NCBI RefSeq assembly: GCF_019279795.1
Contig: NC_056747.1
Span: 998,844,182 to 998,908,181, forward strand
DNA: 64,000 nt
Direction of reading: 5' to 3'
From: Protopterus annectens
Taxonomy: Eukaryota > Chordata > Ceratodontiformes > Protopteridae
A program made the translations under genes and the position numbers. The notes under the pieces are model-generated. The model did not search any database. It saw nothing but the letters and a program-made list of their open reading frames with translations, and had not been told where the DNA came from. This document shows positions 54,370 through 64,000 of the stretch, in pieces (position 1 is the stretch's first letter; each line of letters begins with the position of its first letter).

Positions 54370-55384
54370 TCAAGTGATATCAAAAGCTAAAAGTACTACA
54401 CTGATGGGTCCTGCCAATATCTCTGTATGCATCTTACCATGAAGCATGATTTAGCAATACCCCTAACAACACCATTCAATCTCAGACTCCTCACAAGTTT
54501 TGTACCAAGTGAATGGAAACAGTGACACTCATTTCCCTGCATAAGGAAGGACCTTCCACAGACACAGGCAATTACAAACCCATAAGTCTGACCAGCCTCA
54601 TATGCAAAGCTGTGGAAAGTCTTATCATGGAACTTATCAATCAGGACATAGAGAACCTCCAAACACCAGACCTGTCTCAGTTTGATTTCGTCAAGGGCAG
54701 GTCATGCTTACCCATCCTGTTGGATTTGTTCAAAAAGGTCACCAAAGCAATGGAAGAAGTCACAATAGTAAACACGGCATACCTCAACCTGGCAAAAGTT
54801 TTTGATGCACTTTCCAAATCAGGCATGTGGGAAAGCTAAATACACTTTGACTATACTCCTATATCACCCACTGTATTGCCAAATGCTCAAAGATAGGATG
54901 TAGGAAATCAAACTAGGGGAAGTTACAGCGATTAAGAAACCAGTAACCAGAGAAGCCCTCCAGGGTTCTATGCTGGGACCTCTCCTGTTTGGCATCTCCT
55001 TTTTTTTGAAGTAAAAGCAAATACCAAAAGGCTTTGGATGACTAAGTTTGCAGATAACTGCAAGCTAGGAACACTCATTGAATCCCAAAATGACTTTGCG
55101 ATCCTGCATTAAGGTTTGTCTCAAATAAATAACTGGTGACAAAACTAAATGTTAAAAAATGCTTTATCATGTCCTTTGGGAAATCATCTATCCTAGGGAA
55201 CTACTACATTAACAATGCATCCTTGACAGTTCACCCATTTGTTTGGAATTTAGGTATTTACGTGGAGAGTGGCCTAACTTTTGACCAACATGTGTCCATT
55301 GTTCTAAGAAACTCCTTCTATATTGCACAGGTTATAAAAAAAGGGATTATGCCCAGATCTAGGGATGTCATTGCCCTCCCTTAA
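54370..55384 (+). pseudogene. LINE-alpha copy 5 reverse transcriptase
   Basis: HKEGPSTDTGNYKPISLTSL, ICKAVESLIMELINQDIENL, DLSQFDFVKGRSCLPILLDL, VNTAYLNLAKVFDALSKSGM (relatives YLDFAKAFDxL, so the catalytic Asp of the first block is Asn). A frame-broken stretch has LQGSMLGPLLFGIS, then TKFADNCKLG near 55045-55075 (FADD changed to FADN), then KLNVKKCFIMSFGK and YVESGLTFDQHVSIVLRNSF. Dead, with both catalytic motifs altered. Confidence 0.8.
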
Positions 55385-55775
55385 TTAGCCCTCATTAGGT
55401 AAATCATTAAATATAATGCCCCATAGGCATGTATCTGTCTAGACACATGCAGCAACTGGAATGCTGATCCATATTCAGTGCATATGCATAACTTGGATCT
55501 ATGGATGGGAAACAGAAAATGTATCTCAGGACTGGCCTGTGTATGACTAATAAATGGAAATTACTCCTAAATGCTTTATCACATGCATGTGCCTCCTCAT
55601 ACTATCTATGATATGATCCCAGTTATTCTCAACAGGATCAATATATAATTATTGACCAAGGGACTGGTAAGGTCAGTCTCAAGCCAAATGGGATAGGAAA
55701 TTTGAGCACAAAAAGGGAAATTGGCTAGGCTTAAAATGGCCCTCAAGTATAGCAAGTTTAGTACTGATCTATGAA

Positions 55776-56160
55776 CCTGAGAACTGTCCTTAACTTGCCT
55801 ACTTTTCTGGTACATGGAAATAAGCCACAAGAAATGGAAAATGGGCATTTAAATTTTGCACCATATAATGCTTTAATGTTTTCCTTGCTTTCAAACAAAA
55901 TAGTCATAGTCATAATGTATGGCTTTTATCCCAAAATCTAAAAGTCCACTGAAAAGTCATTATTCATACTTGATACAACACATGCAAGTTCTGGGGTTTC
56001 CTAAAGTCATATGCCCTAATCTGATGCTTTTTTTGCAAGTTTATGTATGACCTTTGTAACCTCAACAAGAAATTTAATAAGACACAACCAGTATGAACAA
56101 GCTTTTTGCTATGGTGAATAGACAACTACATAAGGCGTTACACTCCTTAGTGCATGTGAG
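55776..56160. other. No recognisable feature
   Basis: AT-rich. No repeat or coding signal found. Confidence 0.4.
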
Positions 56161-57730
56161 AGCTGCCCTCAGTGCTAATATGAACAACCATTTATGATAG
56201 CACTATCGGTGTAAATGGAAATGGATCTTAGAGTAAAGGTAAACAGAGTTTTGTGTTAACAAGAACAAATGTAGGTGCCACTCCAAACATTCTTTACTGT
56301 TTGGAGGAACAGACTTCAATCCCAACGTAAAAAAATATCAAAACAAAAGTATGTACGGACCTCTGTGGTAATATGAGTAAGCATAAATGTTGTTTTGAAT
56401 ATATATCAGTTCTGGTGTGAACAAATCACAGATATAGGGTACACAGATCAATATTGTTCTCAATAAAGATGTAGTGATTGTCATTTTCAGCATCAAAGGA
56501 TGTCAGTGCTACCGTGAACAAGCCTCACTGGTAGTTTTAAAATGTCTATGTAGTAGCATAATTACATTACCTTAGTGCTGACTAAACAAACCTTTTTCAT
56601 GAAGAAGCTTCAGTTCTAATGTGAATTAACTTCTGTGTTAACAAGAAGCATAGCTGGCTCTGTGTCCTGCCTCCAACTCTCCTTCCTCAAACATTAGCTG
56701 AAAAACAAAAAATTATTTCTTCTTCTTTTAAACTGTAGCACACAGTTGCTGCAGTTTATACTCTGCCTGCACCAAGTGCTATCTCACTCAGGTTTTAGTT
56801 TAAAAAAATATATTTTCTCTGTTAAACTGCAGCAATTTGCTACAGTTTATAATCTGCACAGATTACTACAGAGCTCAGGTTTTAGTTAAAAAAAATATTT
56901 TTTTACTTTAAACCTGTAGCAAGCATTTCCTACAGTTTAGACCACACATGGAGTGCTACAGTGTTCAGGTTTGAATGCAAATGTATTAAAGAGCAATTGG
57001 GATGACAGATAGCTGATTGTGCCCCCTAAAACTATGTACCCAGGACAGTTGCCTCTCTCATCCCACCTTAGCTACGCTACTGGTGATGACTATAGTCAAA
57101 CGTTTGAGCTTGTACAGGCAGATCTAAGTGAGCGTGAGAACTGACCTCATTCATAACTTGAAGTCAACTTGCCATCAATAGGATTGCATCATGTGTTTGT
57201 CAGTACAGACAATAGCTTTATTGTCAGCAGACTTGCATGCTGATATAACTAGACCTCAGTGCTAGTAGGAGTACACCTTTTGGACTAGTGCAAGCAAAAT
57301 GAAGCAGTAGTATAAATGGATCTCAATATTAATATTAGTAAGCCACAGTGATAGTGTGATCAGACCTTTGGCCGAATATGATGAGATGGATATATTAATT
57401 AAAACAGATTTCAAGACAGCTGGGTTCTCAATAACAAACTGATGTCACAATATAGGCAGATAATCTATTTTAATGTGTGCTGATATCAATGAATTTATTA
57501 CTAGTAATCAGTCCTGCTACAAATAAACACCTGTGCCAAAATAAACAGATCTGAGTACTAATGCTAACACATGTCAGTGCCAGTATGAGTAGATACATTC
57601 CTACTGTCAGCAGTAGGCATCTGTGCTTGTGTAAGCAAAGCTGGTTCTTATGAGAACAAAGCAGAGACCTGTACTAACAAGAAACCACCTCCCTGTTAGT
57701 TTTAACAGATGTACATGCATGTAGGCATAT
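56161..57730 (+). repeat. Decayed array of a roughly 22-base word
   Basis: Recurring, diverged words: CTCAGTGCTAATATGAACAA (56168), CCTCTGTGGTAATATGAGTA (56360), TCAGTTCTGGTGTGAACAAA (56406), TCAGTGCTACCGTGAACAAG (56503), TTCAGTTCTAATGTGAATTA (56610), CTCAGTGCTAGTAGGAGTAC (57254), TCAGTGCCAGTATGAGTAGA (57571), CTGTGCTTGTGTAAGCAAAG (57621). The spacing is irregular because intermediate units are eroded. It is interrupted at 56720-56960 by the hairpin units. Confidence 0.55.
56720..56965 (+). repeat. Three tandem units of about 90 bases, each headed by a hairpin
   Basis: Each unit begins with an inverted repeat: TAAACTGTAGCA...TGCTGCAGTTTA (56729-56758), TTAAACTGCAGCAATTTGCT-type (56822-56851) and TTTAAACCTGTAGC...CTACAGTTTA (56907-56939). 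Each then runs through a CACTCAGGTTTTAGTTTAAA-like end. Confidence 0.75.
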
Positions 57731-57896
57731 GTTTGTTAGTTCTGCTGATCAGGAAAGTCAAGTTGGCAGAGCCAGAAACATTAGTTACCCAACATCAAAT
57801 TCATGAAGTACAGTTTCATTCAAAAAACAAACTGAAAAACTGCATTAATTAAGTCATTATTTAATTAACTGATTTGTTTATTTGTGAGGGGAAACG

Positions 57897-57943
<47 letters not shown>

Positions 57944-58690
57944 ACAACACAGATGGGTTGCTCTTTTCCTACTGCTGCAATTATAATCTTATAACCAACT
58001 TTGTATTCACTACATCGTGTGGGAAAGGAGGAATCCCACATGTAGCAATCCACGTGTGGAATCAGTCTTTTCAATGAACAGGATAAAAGTGCCAGCTTTG
58101 TATGTCATCTTTCCATCTCAAGTATGACCAATAGCCAATTTGTGGTGACAAAGATAAGCTCCACTGTAAGAATTTAAATATTGTTATAATACACTAGCAA
58201 GATATAAAATGATTATGAAGGAAACAGAAAAGGATAAAGATTTACAAAGTTGCACAAAACAGATTATACAAGGGAGAAACAAACAAATTAAAAGCATGGA
58301 TAGAGCTTTATGTATTCTTATGCATCCTAGATGACTGTGCATGGAAATAATAAAAAAAAGCCTCAGCAAGAGAAAATATATTTTAGTAGATGTCAATATA
58401 GACTAGAAAATTGTGAAGACTTTGAAGATCAATTGATTTCCATCATGTTTGTGTCAGAAAGATGACATAAAAAGGACTGTGAAGAAATTCAGGCTTAACT
58501 TCATTTACTCATTTAGAATCCATTGAAGCTCAATACACTAGTTGGATGATCATGGAAATGCAACTGCATAAACACAACAGTTTTAGTTGAGAGGAGCAGG
58601 TCCCACTTCAGTTCCACTGTGGGGAGTTACTTCTCCAATCCCTTTACTTAATTATTCTAAAAGCATACACAATCTTGGAAAAATGGAAGG
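57731..58690. other. Unrecognised segment with a CA tract
   Basis: CA tract at 57898-57938 (about 20 units). No other supported feature. Confidence 0.4.
57898..57938. repeat. CA microsatellite
   Basis: About 20 CA units with one TACA at the right end. Confidence 0.95.
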
Positions 58691-58694
58691 ATTT

Positions 58695-58805
58695 TACAAC
58701 CAAATATTTACTTATTTATTTATGTCCATTTTTTACTGGTAAAGTCCGACCCAATCATAAGAAGCCCCTTTTCAGATTAGGCCCAGACAGAAAAGCTCCA
58801 ACAGA
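58695..58805 (-). mobile_element. LINE-gamma or SINE 3' tail, minus strand
   Basis: ATTTATTTATTTATG, then TTTACTGGTAAAGTCCGACC, then AGGCCCAGACAGAAAAGCTC: the same order as at 37360-37440 and 41560-41655 (TTTACTGGGAAAGTCC, GGCCCATGGAGAAAAGCTCC). The body beyond is not identifiable. Confidence 0.65.
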
Positions 58806-59590
58806 TTTACAGACAATTACCCTCTTTCTCAAAGACTGTACATGTTTGGAATAATAATACCAAAACAGCAAACAGCAGTCATTTACAAACCTGCATCCCA
58901 TTAGAAGAGGTAGACCACATGAATGCTTATATCATACTACGGAAAGTACGTGAAAAGTTATTTAAGGCACTTTTTTGCAACACCTTTCTCCCTGTACCAG
59001 CTGATCATATAAGCCACTGCTGCAGTTTTTCTACAGTGAGACCACTGTCCATGAAGTGAGTGTGGGGAGGAGTCTTTTAAGTGCTATCATTTCTCATGTA
59101 TGTTTACTGGCAGTGCTGAAGGGACAGGTGTGCTATGGGGCAGTGGAAGAACAGTCACTTGTATCTGTGGAAAGCATAAGCTGATGCATGCCAAAGTTAC
59201 ATGGTTCCACTAAAGATCTTTATAGAATGTGAACTGAAGATACACATCCCCATCCTTCCTCCCAAAACAGGGAAGAGAACTTGCAAAGTGTCCTCATTCT
59301 TCTCTTTCCCCAGCTCGGACTCCCAGCACATAACCAACAACAGAACTTGATACTTTTGTGTTGCAGACAATGCTCCATCTCTTTATGCCACAGATGTCCA
59401 AGGCATTCTTTAATCCTTCTGTTGAACTACAAGGTGTAACTCCAATTAGCAAAGCATTCCAGGTCTCAGTACCTAATATGTGAAATAGTATTATATTTAT
59501 TTATTTATCTATACTTTGTTGACCAGGCTGGTTCCATTAGGCTAGTGGCAAGACAGACCCAAGGTGGTATTTATACTACTAGGTAGAATT
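58806..59590. other. No recognisable feature
   Basis: A TTTATTTATTTATCT run near 59490-59510 may be another retroposon tail. Confidence 0.35.
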
Positions 59591-60068
59591 TAGCCATGGC
59601 ATCAGGGAACTCCCCTTACTCCTGGAAGTATGGGGAAGAGTTTGTGCATGACACAGCTGACTTCCTGTTTCTGGTCCAGGCATGGAGGCAGCCCAGAGAA
59701 ACAGGGAGAAAACATGGACGCTGTAGCCAAAGTGAAATGGTGGTGAAAAGTATCAAACATGAAGGAGAGATGGTAAAATCACTACCAAAAATGTTCGCAA
59801 ATGATTTGGGAGCTGGGAAAACATTTTTGGATGAAGAGCAGGTTGAGAAAGAAACAGAGGTGAATGCAGAGGTGGAAATGGATTTGGAGCAAAATTTCTA
59901 GAAAATGTTATTTTAATTGACAGAAACAGTGGCAAAATGCAGTATTTGAACCCTCCAGTTGAGAGGGTTGCAAGATGTTTATCTGGAGGAGATGATAAAC
60001 CAGAGTGAGTCAGAAAGCAGAGCTGTAGTATCTTGGAGTAACATTATGGAGAAAATAGAAAAAAAAAT

Positions 60069-60780
60069 GTGCTAGAGAATGTTCCAGAGAAAGAGACTTA
60101 TGCTGAAACAGTGGGAGAAGTGGCCAAAGAGGAGATAGAAATAAAGGAAACAAAGAAGAAATTTGTTGTTCAGGTGAGCAGTAAAAAGGAAGAAGGTTTG
60201 GACAGATATGAGGTATGGGACAATGTTATAGTATTGTTGGGTGTTAAAGTTGAAGAGGTAAAAGCTTTCATTTTAATTAACAAAGAAAATTTTGTGACTT
60301 GATATTGGAAACTGGTCAGGCTATGGAAAATGTTAGGGGGATTATGAAAAAAAACAAAACAGACTTTCCATGGTACAATCTTTTGTAGACAAACAAAAAA
60401 GGGGTGTTGGTTCAGTTTAGAACTGAAGTGGAAGCTGAAAAAAAAACATTTGTTGACCATATGTAAAGAAATGATGGACACTATTAAAATATTTGCTGAA
60501 AGAGGACTATGGACTGGGGGATGGGAATGCAAAGTAATTTTAAAAATGAAAAATGACAATGTGATATATATACCTAGTATTATTAATGTTCATGGTAATA
60601 CAGGCTTTGTGAAATATAGAGGAAAACCTAAAACTTGCTATTTTTGTGGAAAGAATGGTCATTTAATTAATGAATGTGACAAAAATATGTTATTTATGTG
60701 GTCAGACAGGTTGTGATTCAAATAAATGTAAATTAAAGTGCAAAAATGTGACAATGCAGGACAATCATGTTTAGAATATG
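60069..60780 (+). pseudogene. Tx1-like ORF1 with zinc knuckles
   Basis: An RNA-binding, gag-like protein in intact relatives. Visible: KAFILINKENF near 60265, then VQFRTEVEAEKKTFVDH near 60412-60460, ICKEMMDTIKIFAERGLWTG (60454-60515), GNTGFVKYRGKPKTCYFCGK (60594-60650) and NGHLINECDK, a CX2CX4HX4C knuckle, then in a shifted frame ICYLCGQTGCDSNKCKLKCK (60688-60745), a second Cys-rich knuckle. Knuckles in ORF1 after a GxWxGxW-like segment are characteristic of Tx1 elements. Confidence 0.75.
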
Positions 60781-61059
60781 AGATAGAAGCACTAGAAAAT
60801 GGAAACAAAAAAAGAACTGCAAAAAGAGTTATACATGAAAAAAAGATAGAAGAGAATGTTGTACAGGGAGATAATCCATGACTGAAAAATGTAGTAGTTG
60901 TTTTTTAAAATTAAAGATAAAGATGAAGAAAAAGAAATAGAGTGGCATATAGTAAAAGGCAAGAAAAATTAAATAGGAAAGAGAGTTAGGGAAAAAAAAG
61001 AAAGTTTAAAAATATAATGGTAGGAGAAAATAAGAAAGGATAAAAGTATCTTTTATACA

Positions 61060-61260
61060 ACTGTTCTATAAACTTGAAAAGTTTAGCTTTAAATGTGAAC
61101 AGTATGAAAAATATAAAGGGAAGAATTAATATTATATATTGGAATGAGGCTCTAGATACTCAAATAACAGTATTAGAAGACATTACATTATTAATGGAAG
61201 AGAAAAGGGTACAAACAGAAAGGCTTTGTATTGGTACAGTTATTTGGAATATACAGTAGG
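61060..61260 (+). pseudogene. Tx1-like endonuclease N-terminus
   Basis: SLALNVNSMKNIKGRINIIY followed by ALDTQITVLEDITLLMEEK. It matches the opening of LINE endonucleases (LNVNSLxxxxKRxxIxxxL...DIxxLQETHL), with the catalytic QETH region reading LEDITL. The rest of the domain is too decayed to follow. Confidence 0.65.
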
Positions 61261-62151
61261 TAAAGAAACGTGATAAGGTATATGTATGACGTGTAAAGAG
61301 CATATAAAGATATTAGATATAACAATAACAGAACTAGGGAGAATAACTGTAATCAATTTGAGATGGAAAGCATGTATATAGGGTTATACTCATACACATA
61401 CATGACAAAAAAGAGAGAGAGATAATGCTTAAAAGTATACTTAATTATGTTTGAGTAAATATGGATATAATAATGGCATTAGGTATGTTAATTGTAACAT
61501 ACCTAAGGAATAAAAAAAGGACTGTGATGTTAAAATAGTAACAGAAATTATGAGGATTGGACAGTTGAAAATATGGACAATAAACACTGGACCTATAAGA
61601 GGAATGAAATTAAGACAGAAATGCATTACTTCTTAATATCAGAAAGTTTAAAAAGTACTCAAAAAGGGTAACTGGATTTTCTGATCATGTGGCTATTTGA
61701 ATAAAATATCATGAAAATGAGGAATATATTGAAAGAGGAAAGAGAATAAAAATAATTAATGAAAAATAATTAGATATAGAAGAGAGAAAAGAGCTTACAG
61801 ATTATGGAAACAACATAGTAGTATGAGACCTTTCTATGAAAATTGGAAGATTTGATGGATACAATTTAAAAAGAAATACAAAAAGGTATTTTTAGAATGT
61901 GTAGAAGAGAAGAGGAAACAGGAAAAATAGAATACAGAGTATTAAGTAAAGACATTTTTAATGGTTTAGTAGAAAAATAAGATATTGTATGAAAAAGAAA
62001 GAGAAATATACAAAAGTGATCAAGAAAAAAAAATATTTGCTATATAAGCAAAAATATTGCTTACAAGGTAAAAAAGAGGAAGTAGCACCATATTTATGTA
62101 AAATAATGAAAGAAAGAAAAATAATCAGAGAATTAAAGAATGTTGTTCTTC

Positions 62152-62350
62152 TTTCGGCTTTTTCCAGTTAGGGGTCACCGCAGAGGAATGCCGGTCTGCT
62201 AACGATTGGCAGTTGATTTTTATGGTGCCAAGGTGCCAGCCCAATGCCCAACCTTCACCGAAGGCACGTCTATTCATGCATGTCTTTTGAACGCTTCTCG
62301 ACCACAAGGAGGACATGCAGACTCCACACAGAAGGCTCTCCAGCCAAGAT
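62152..62350 (+). repeat. Dispersed CGGCTTTTTCC-type repeat inside the Tx1 LINE
   Basis: It starts TTTCGGCTTTTTCCAGTTAG and GGGGTCACCGCAG, wording familiar from common fish and amphibian repeats, and ends GGAGGACATGCAGACT...AGAAGGCTCTCCAGCCAAGA. That last part is shared with the SINE body at 25265-25325. Base composition differs sharply from the A-rich LINE around it. Confidence 0.65.
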
Positions 62351-62889
62351 AAAGAAGGGAAACAAGTTAAGAAGCAAGAAGGAATATATGAAATAAGTAA
62401 GAGGTATGCACTTGATTTATATGGCTAAAGAGAAATGTGCATAGAACAAATGTATAATCGTGAGAGATTTAATAAAGAAGACAATTGATATTTAGAGAAA
62501 AAATATATATAAATAAGTTGAATGAGATTATGAAAGATATTAACAGAAATTCAGACACATGATCAGATGGGATTGAATATAATATGTATAATGAAATGAA
62601 AGACTGGCAAAAAACTGGTATTTATGCAAGTTATGAATGAATGGATAAAAACAGGGATTGAGTACAAGGAAATCTGTACAAGGTTTTAAACTTCATGTTT
62701 AAGAAAGGAAGTAAAGATTAGATAAAAACTGGAGACCTATAATGTTAAATAATATGGACTATACTTTTTTATGAAAATAATAGCTAAAGAGTATAATGTA
62801 AAATGGAAAGGTTATATGATCAAAATATGTTTGGAAGAAAGGGAATTTCTGGATTTGTTGTGGTTAATAAGAGAAGTAATTGATGACAT

Positions 62890-63537
62890 TTTAATAAAAA
62901 AGTAGAATTAAAGGTTATGATAGGTGATGTAAGTAAGGTATATGATAATATGCAATATGAAGCATTATGGAGAATTTTTCAGTTATATAATATAAGTTAT
63001 AATATATTACAAGTTATTAAATCAATATATGAAAAAATATGTGAAATTAGAAATAATTGGTTGGACTGGGGAAGATGTGAAAATAGACTGTGGAATAAAA
63101 CAAGGATGTCTGGCCAGCAGTGTGATATTTTCATTAGTTATGAATATAACACTTATGAAAATAAGTAAAATGACAAGTAATGGAGGATATAAAATGAGGG
63201 AGGTACAAATACCAATAATGCATACCTATGCTGATGACATTGTAATAATTGCTAAAAATGAATTATGGATTGAAAAAGTAATGCAAAATTGAGTATAATA
63301 TTAAAGAAAATTGGTTTAAGTATAAATAAAGAGAAAAGTAAAGGATTTGGTAATGAATGTATAATAGGAGGTGTAGAATATAATGAAAAGTGTGCAGATA
63401 TGTTGGGTATAGTATTTGGTAGAAGTGAATATAAACATGAGCAATGGGACAAAGTTATTAATGGAATTAAGGATGTGATTGCTTTCTGGAAAACATATAC
63501 TCCAGGATTTAATAAAATCCATGTAGGCACTCTGTAG
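62890..63537 (+). pseudogene. Tx1-like reverse transcriptase
   Basis: MIGDVSKVYDNMQYEALWRI (62917-62976; relatives DxxKAFDxVxHxxL), VKIDCGIKQGCLASSVIFSL near 63075-63135 (QGCPLSPxLF-type block), MHTYADDIVIIAKNE near 63220-63262 (YADD intact), LSINKEKSKGFG (63319-63355) and LGIVFGRSEY. One frameshift after 62976 and one near 63290. Among the RTs here this one keeps an unaltered YADD. Confidence 0.8.
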
Positions 63538-63550
63538 AGCCTACATGGAT
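63517..63550 (+). other. Perfect 12-bp hairpin at the LINE 3' edge
   Basis: ATCCATGTAGGC pairs exactly with GCCTACATGGAT around a 10-base loop. It overlaps the last recognisable coding of the Tx1 LINE. It may be a junction inversion or chance. Confidence 0.6.
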
Positions 63551-63555
63551 TGTAT

Positions 63556-63920
63556 TCATGTTCATGGTCACTGTTCCACCTCAGTAGCATGCCATGCATA
63601 TTAATGATGGCACATTGCTGAGGGAGAGCTGAGGAACACAGTTATTGGATCAGTGTAGGGAGAGATGTAGTGCTAACCGTGACTGCAGAGGAGTATGCAA
63701 CTCCATGCAATGTAATTTGTTTTATTTTTATTTTCTTTGTTTTATTTTTATGATTTAAAAAAACAGCATGCTTGTGCAGCCCTGTACTCACATATAAGAT
63801 AGCAGAGACCTGCCAGACATCTAAAAATAGAAACCAGATATAATTAATTATTTACTTAAAGGTGTGTTTAAGTGTATCTAAGCATGTTTGGATGGCACAG
63901 TAAGGTGTTCAACACTGCTT
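63556..63920. other. No recognisable feature
   Basis: TTTTATTTTTATTTTC run near 63720-63755. No coding signal. Confidence 0.4.
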
Positions 63921-64000
63921 ATAGGTAGCTCAGTGGGTAAAGGTATACTGGATTTCTTAATATCCTCATAGCTAAATGAGTAGAGTTATGGCTTCATGTA
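63921..64000 (+). mobile_element. Possible tRNA-derived SINE head at the right edge
   Basis: GGTAGCTCAGTGGGTAAAGG fits a tRNA D-arm with internal A box (TAGCTCAGTGGG). A second, decayed relative, ATAGCTAAATGAGTAGAGTT, follows at about 63969. The window ends before any B box could be confirmed. Confidence 0.4.

Larger units (their letters stand above)
53441..55775 (+). mobile_element. LINE-alpha copy 5
   Basis: Plus strand, back to back with copy 4. Esterase end at 53640-53690, pre-RT region 54050-54300, RT 54513-55384, 3' UTR with TTGGCTAGGCTTAAAATGGC and a shortened tail CTATGAACCTG at about 55772. As in copy 2, there is no room for an endonuclease between esterase and RT. Confidence 0.8.
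59600..63555 (+). mobile_element. Tx1/L1-clade LINE
   Basis: A strongly A-rich plus strand, typical of L1-clade elements. ORF1 with CCHC zinc knuckles (60636-60735), start of an AP endonuclease (61070-61260) and RT with a YADD box (63220-63240), ending near 63550 before completion of ORF2. A repeat fragment (62152-62350) is inserted between endonuclease and RT. Very many frame breaks. Confidence 0.75.

Noticed and set aside
60170-60559. 129-codon minus-strand frame opposite Tx1 ORF1
   Set aside because: Ser/Phe/His-rich complement of an A-rich reading frame, with no motif.
63252-63599. 115-codon minus-strand frame opposite the Tx1 RT
   Set aside because: The plus strand holds clear RT motifs. 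The minus frame is a by-product of A-rich coding DNA.

Overview
This window is vertebrate-type repetitive DNA with no host gene I can support. It contains Penelope-like elements with GIY-YIG domains, CR1-, L2- and Tx1-type LINEs, PIF/Harbinger transposons with a separate Myb/SANT-like gene, a Tc1 element, palindromic MITEs, tRNA-like SINEs and many long CA/TG and TA microsatellites. That mix fits a fish, lungfish or amphibian genome. I cannot name the species. Almost every coding region is a broken transposon copy (stops, frameshifts, truncations). I saw no prokaryotic features, no CRISPR, no rRNA and no intact retroviral genes.

Layout. 1-3.1 kb: two CR1-like LINE remnants in opposite orientation (LINE-alpha plus, LINE-beta minus). 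3.6-7.5 kb: PLE-1, a Penelope-like element with a long internal inverted repeat, bounded by an exact 15-bp target duplication. 7.5-10.1 kb: mostly unrecognised AT-rich DNA, one dispersed repeat (R1), a CA/TA tract and half of a MITE. 10.1-15.1 kb: a second LINE-alpha copy split by PLE-2, with a 52-bp target duplication. 15.1-17.6 kb: element Z, a tandem array of about 320-bp units each ending in a CA tract, plus segment Q. 17.6-20.3 kb: Harbinger copy 1. 20.8-31 kb: SINEs, a 2.5-kb directly repeated block and Harbinger copy 2. 31-34.5 kb: microsatellites, a MITE and a deleted Tc1 inside a TA tract. 34.6-36.2 kb: a third Harbinger Myb-like gene with visible splice sites. 36.8-48.9 kb: an inverted copy of element Z split by about 9.7 kb of L2-like LINEs (LINE-gamma A and B, with a LINE-alpha fragment inside A). 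50-51.6 kb: a Tc1 element. 51.6-52.85 kb: a cluster of palindromic MITEs. 53.1-55.8 kb: two more LINE-alpha copies back to back. 56.1-57.7 kb: a decayed short-word repeat and three hairpin units. 59.6-63.55 kb: a Tx1/L1-clade LINE. The right edge holds a tRNA-like sequence.

How the parts relate. The SINEs share an approximately 80-bp 3' tail with LINE-gamma, which suggests that LINE-gamma machinery moves them. The Harbinger copies carry a transposase and an oppositely oriented Myb-like partner, with a CA microsatellite at the same internal place in each copy. The MITE family shares one GC-rich core but has arms built from a different reiterated short word in each copy; this and the Z arrays are the patterns I find least explained. 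Family names such as alpha, beta, gamma, Z, Q, W and R1 are labels used only in this annotation.
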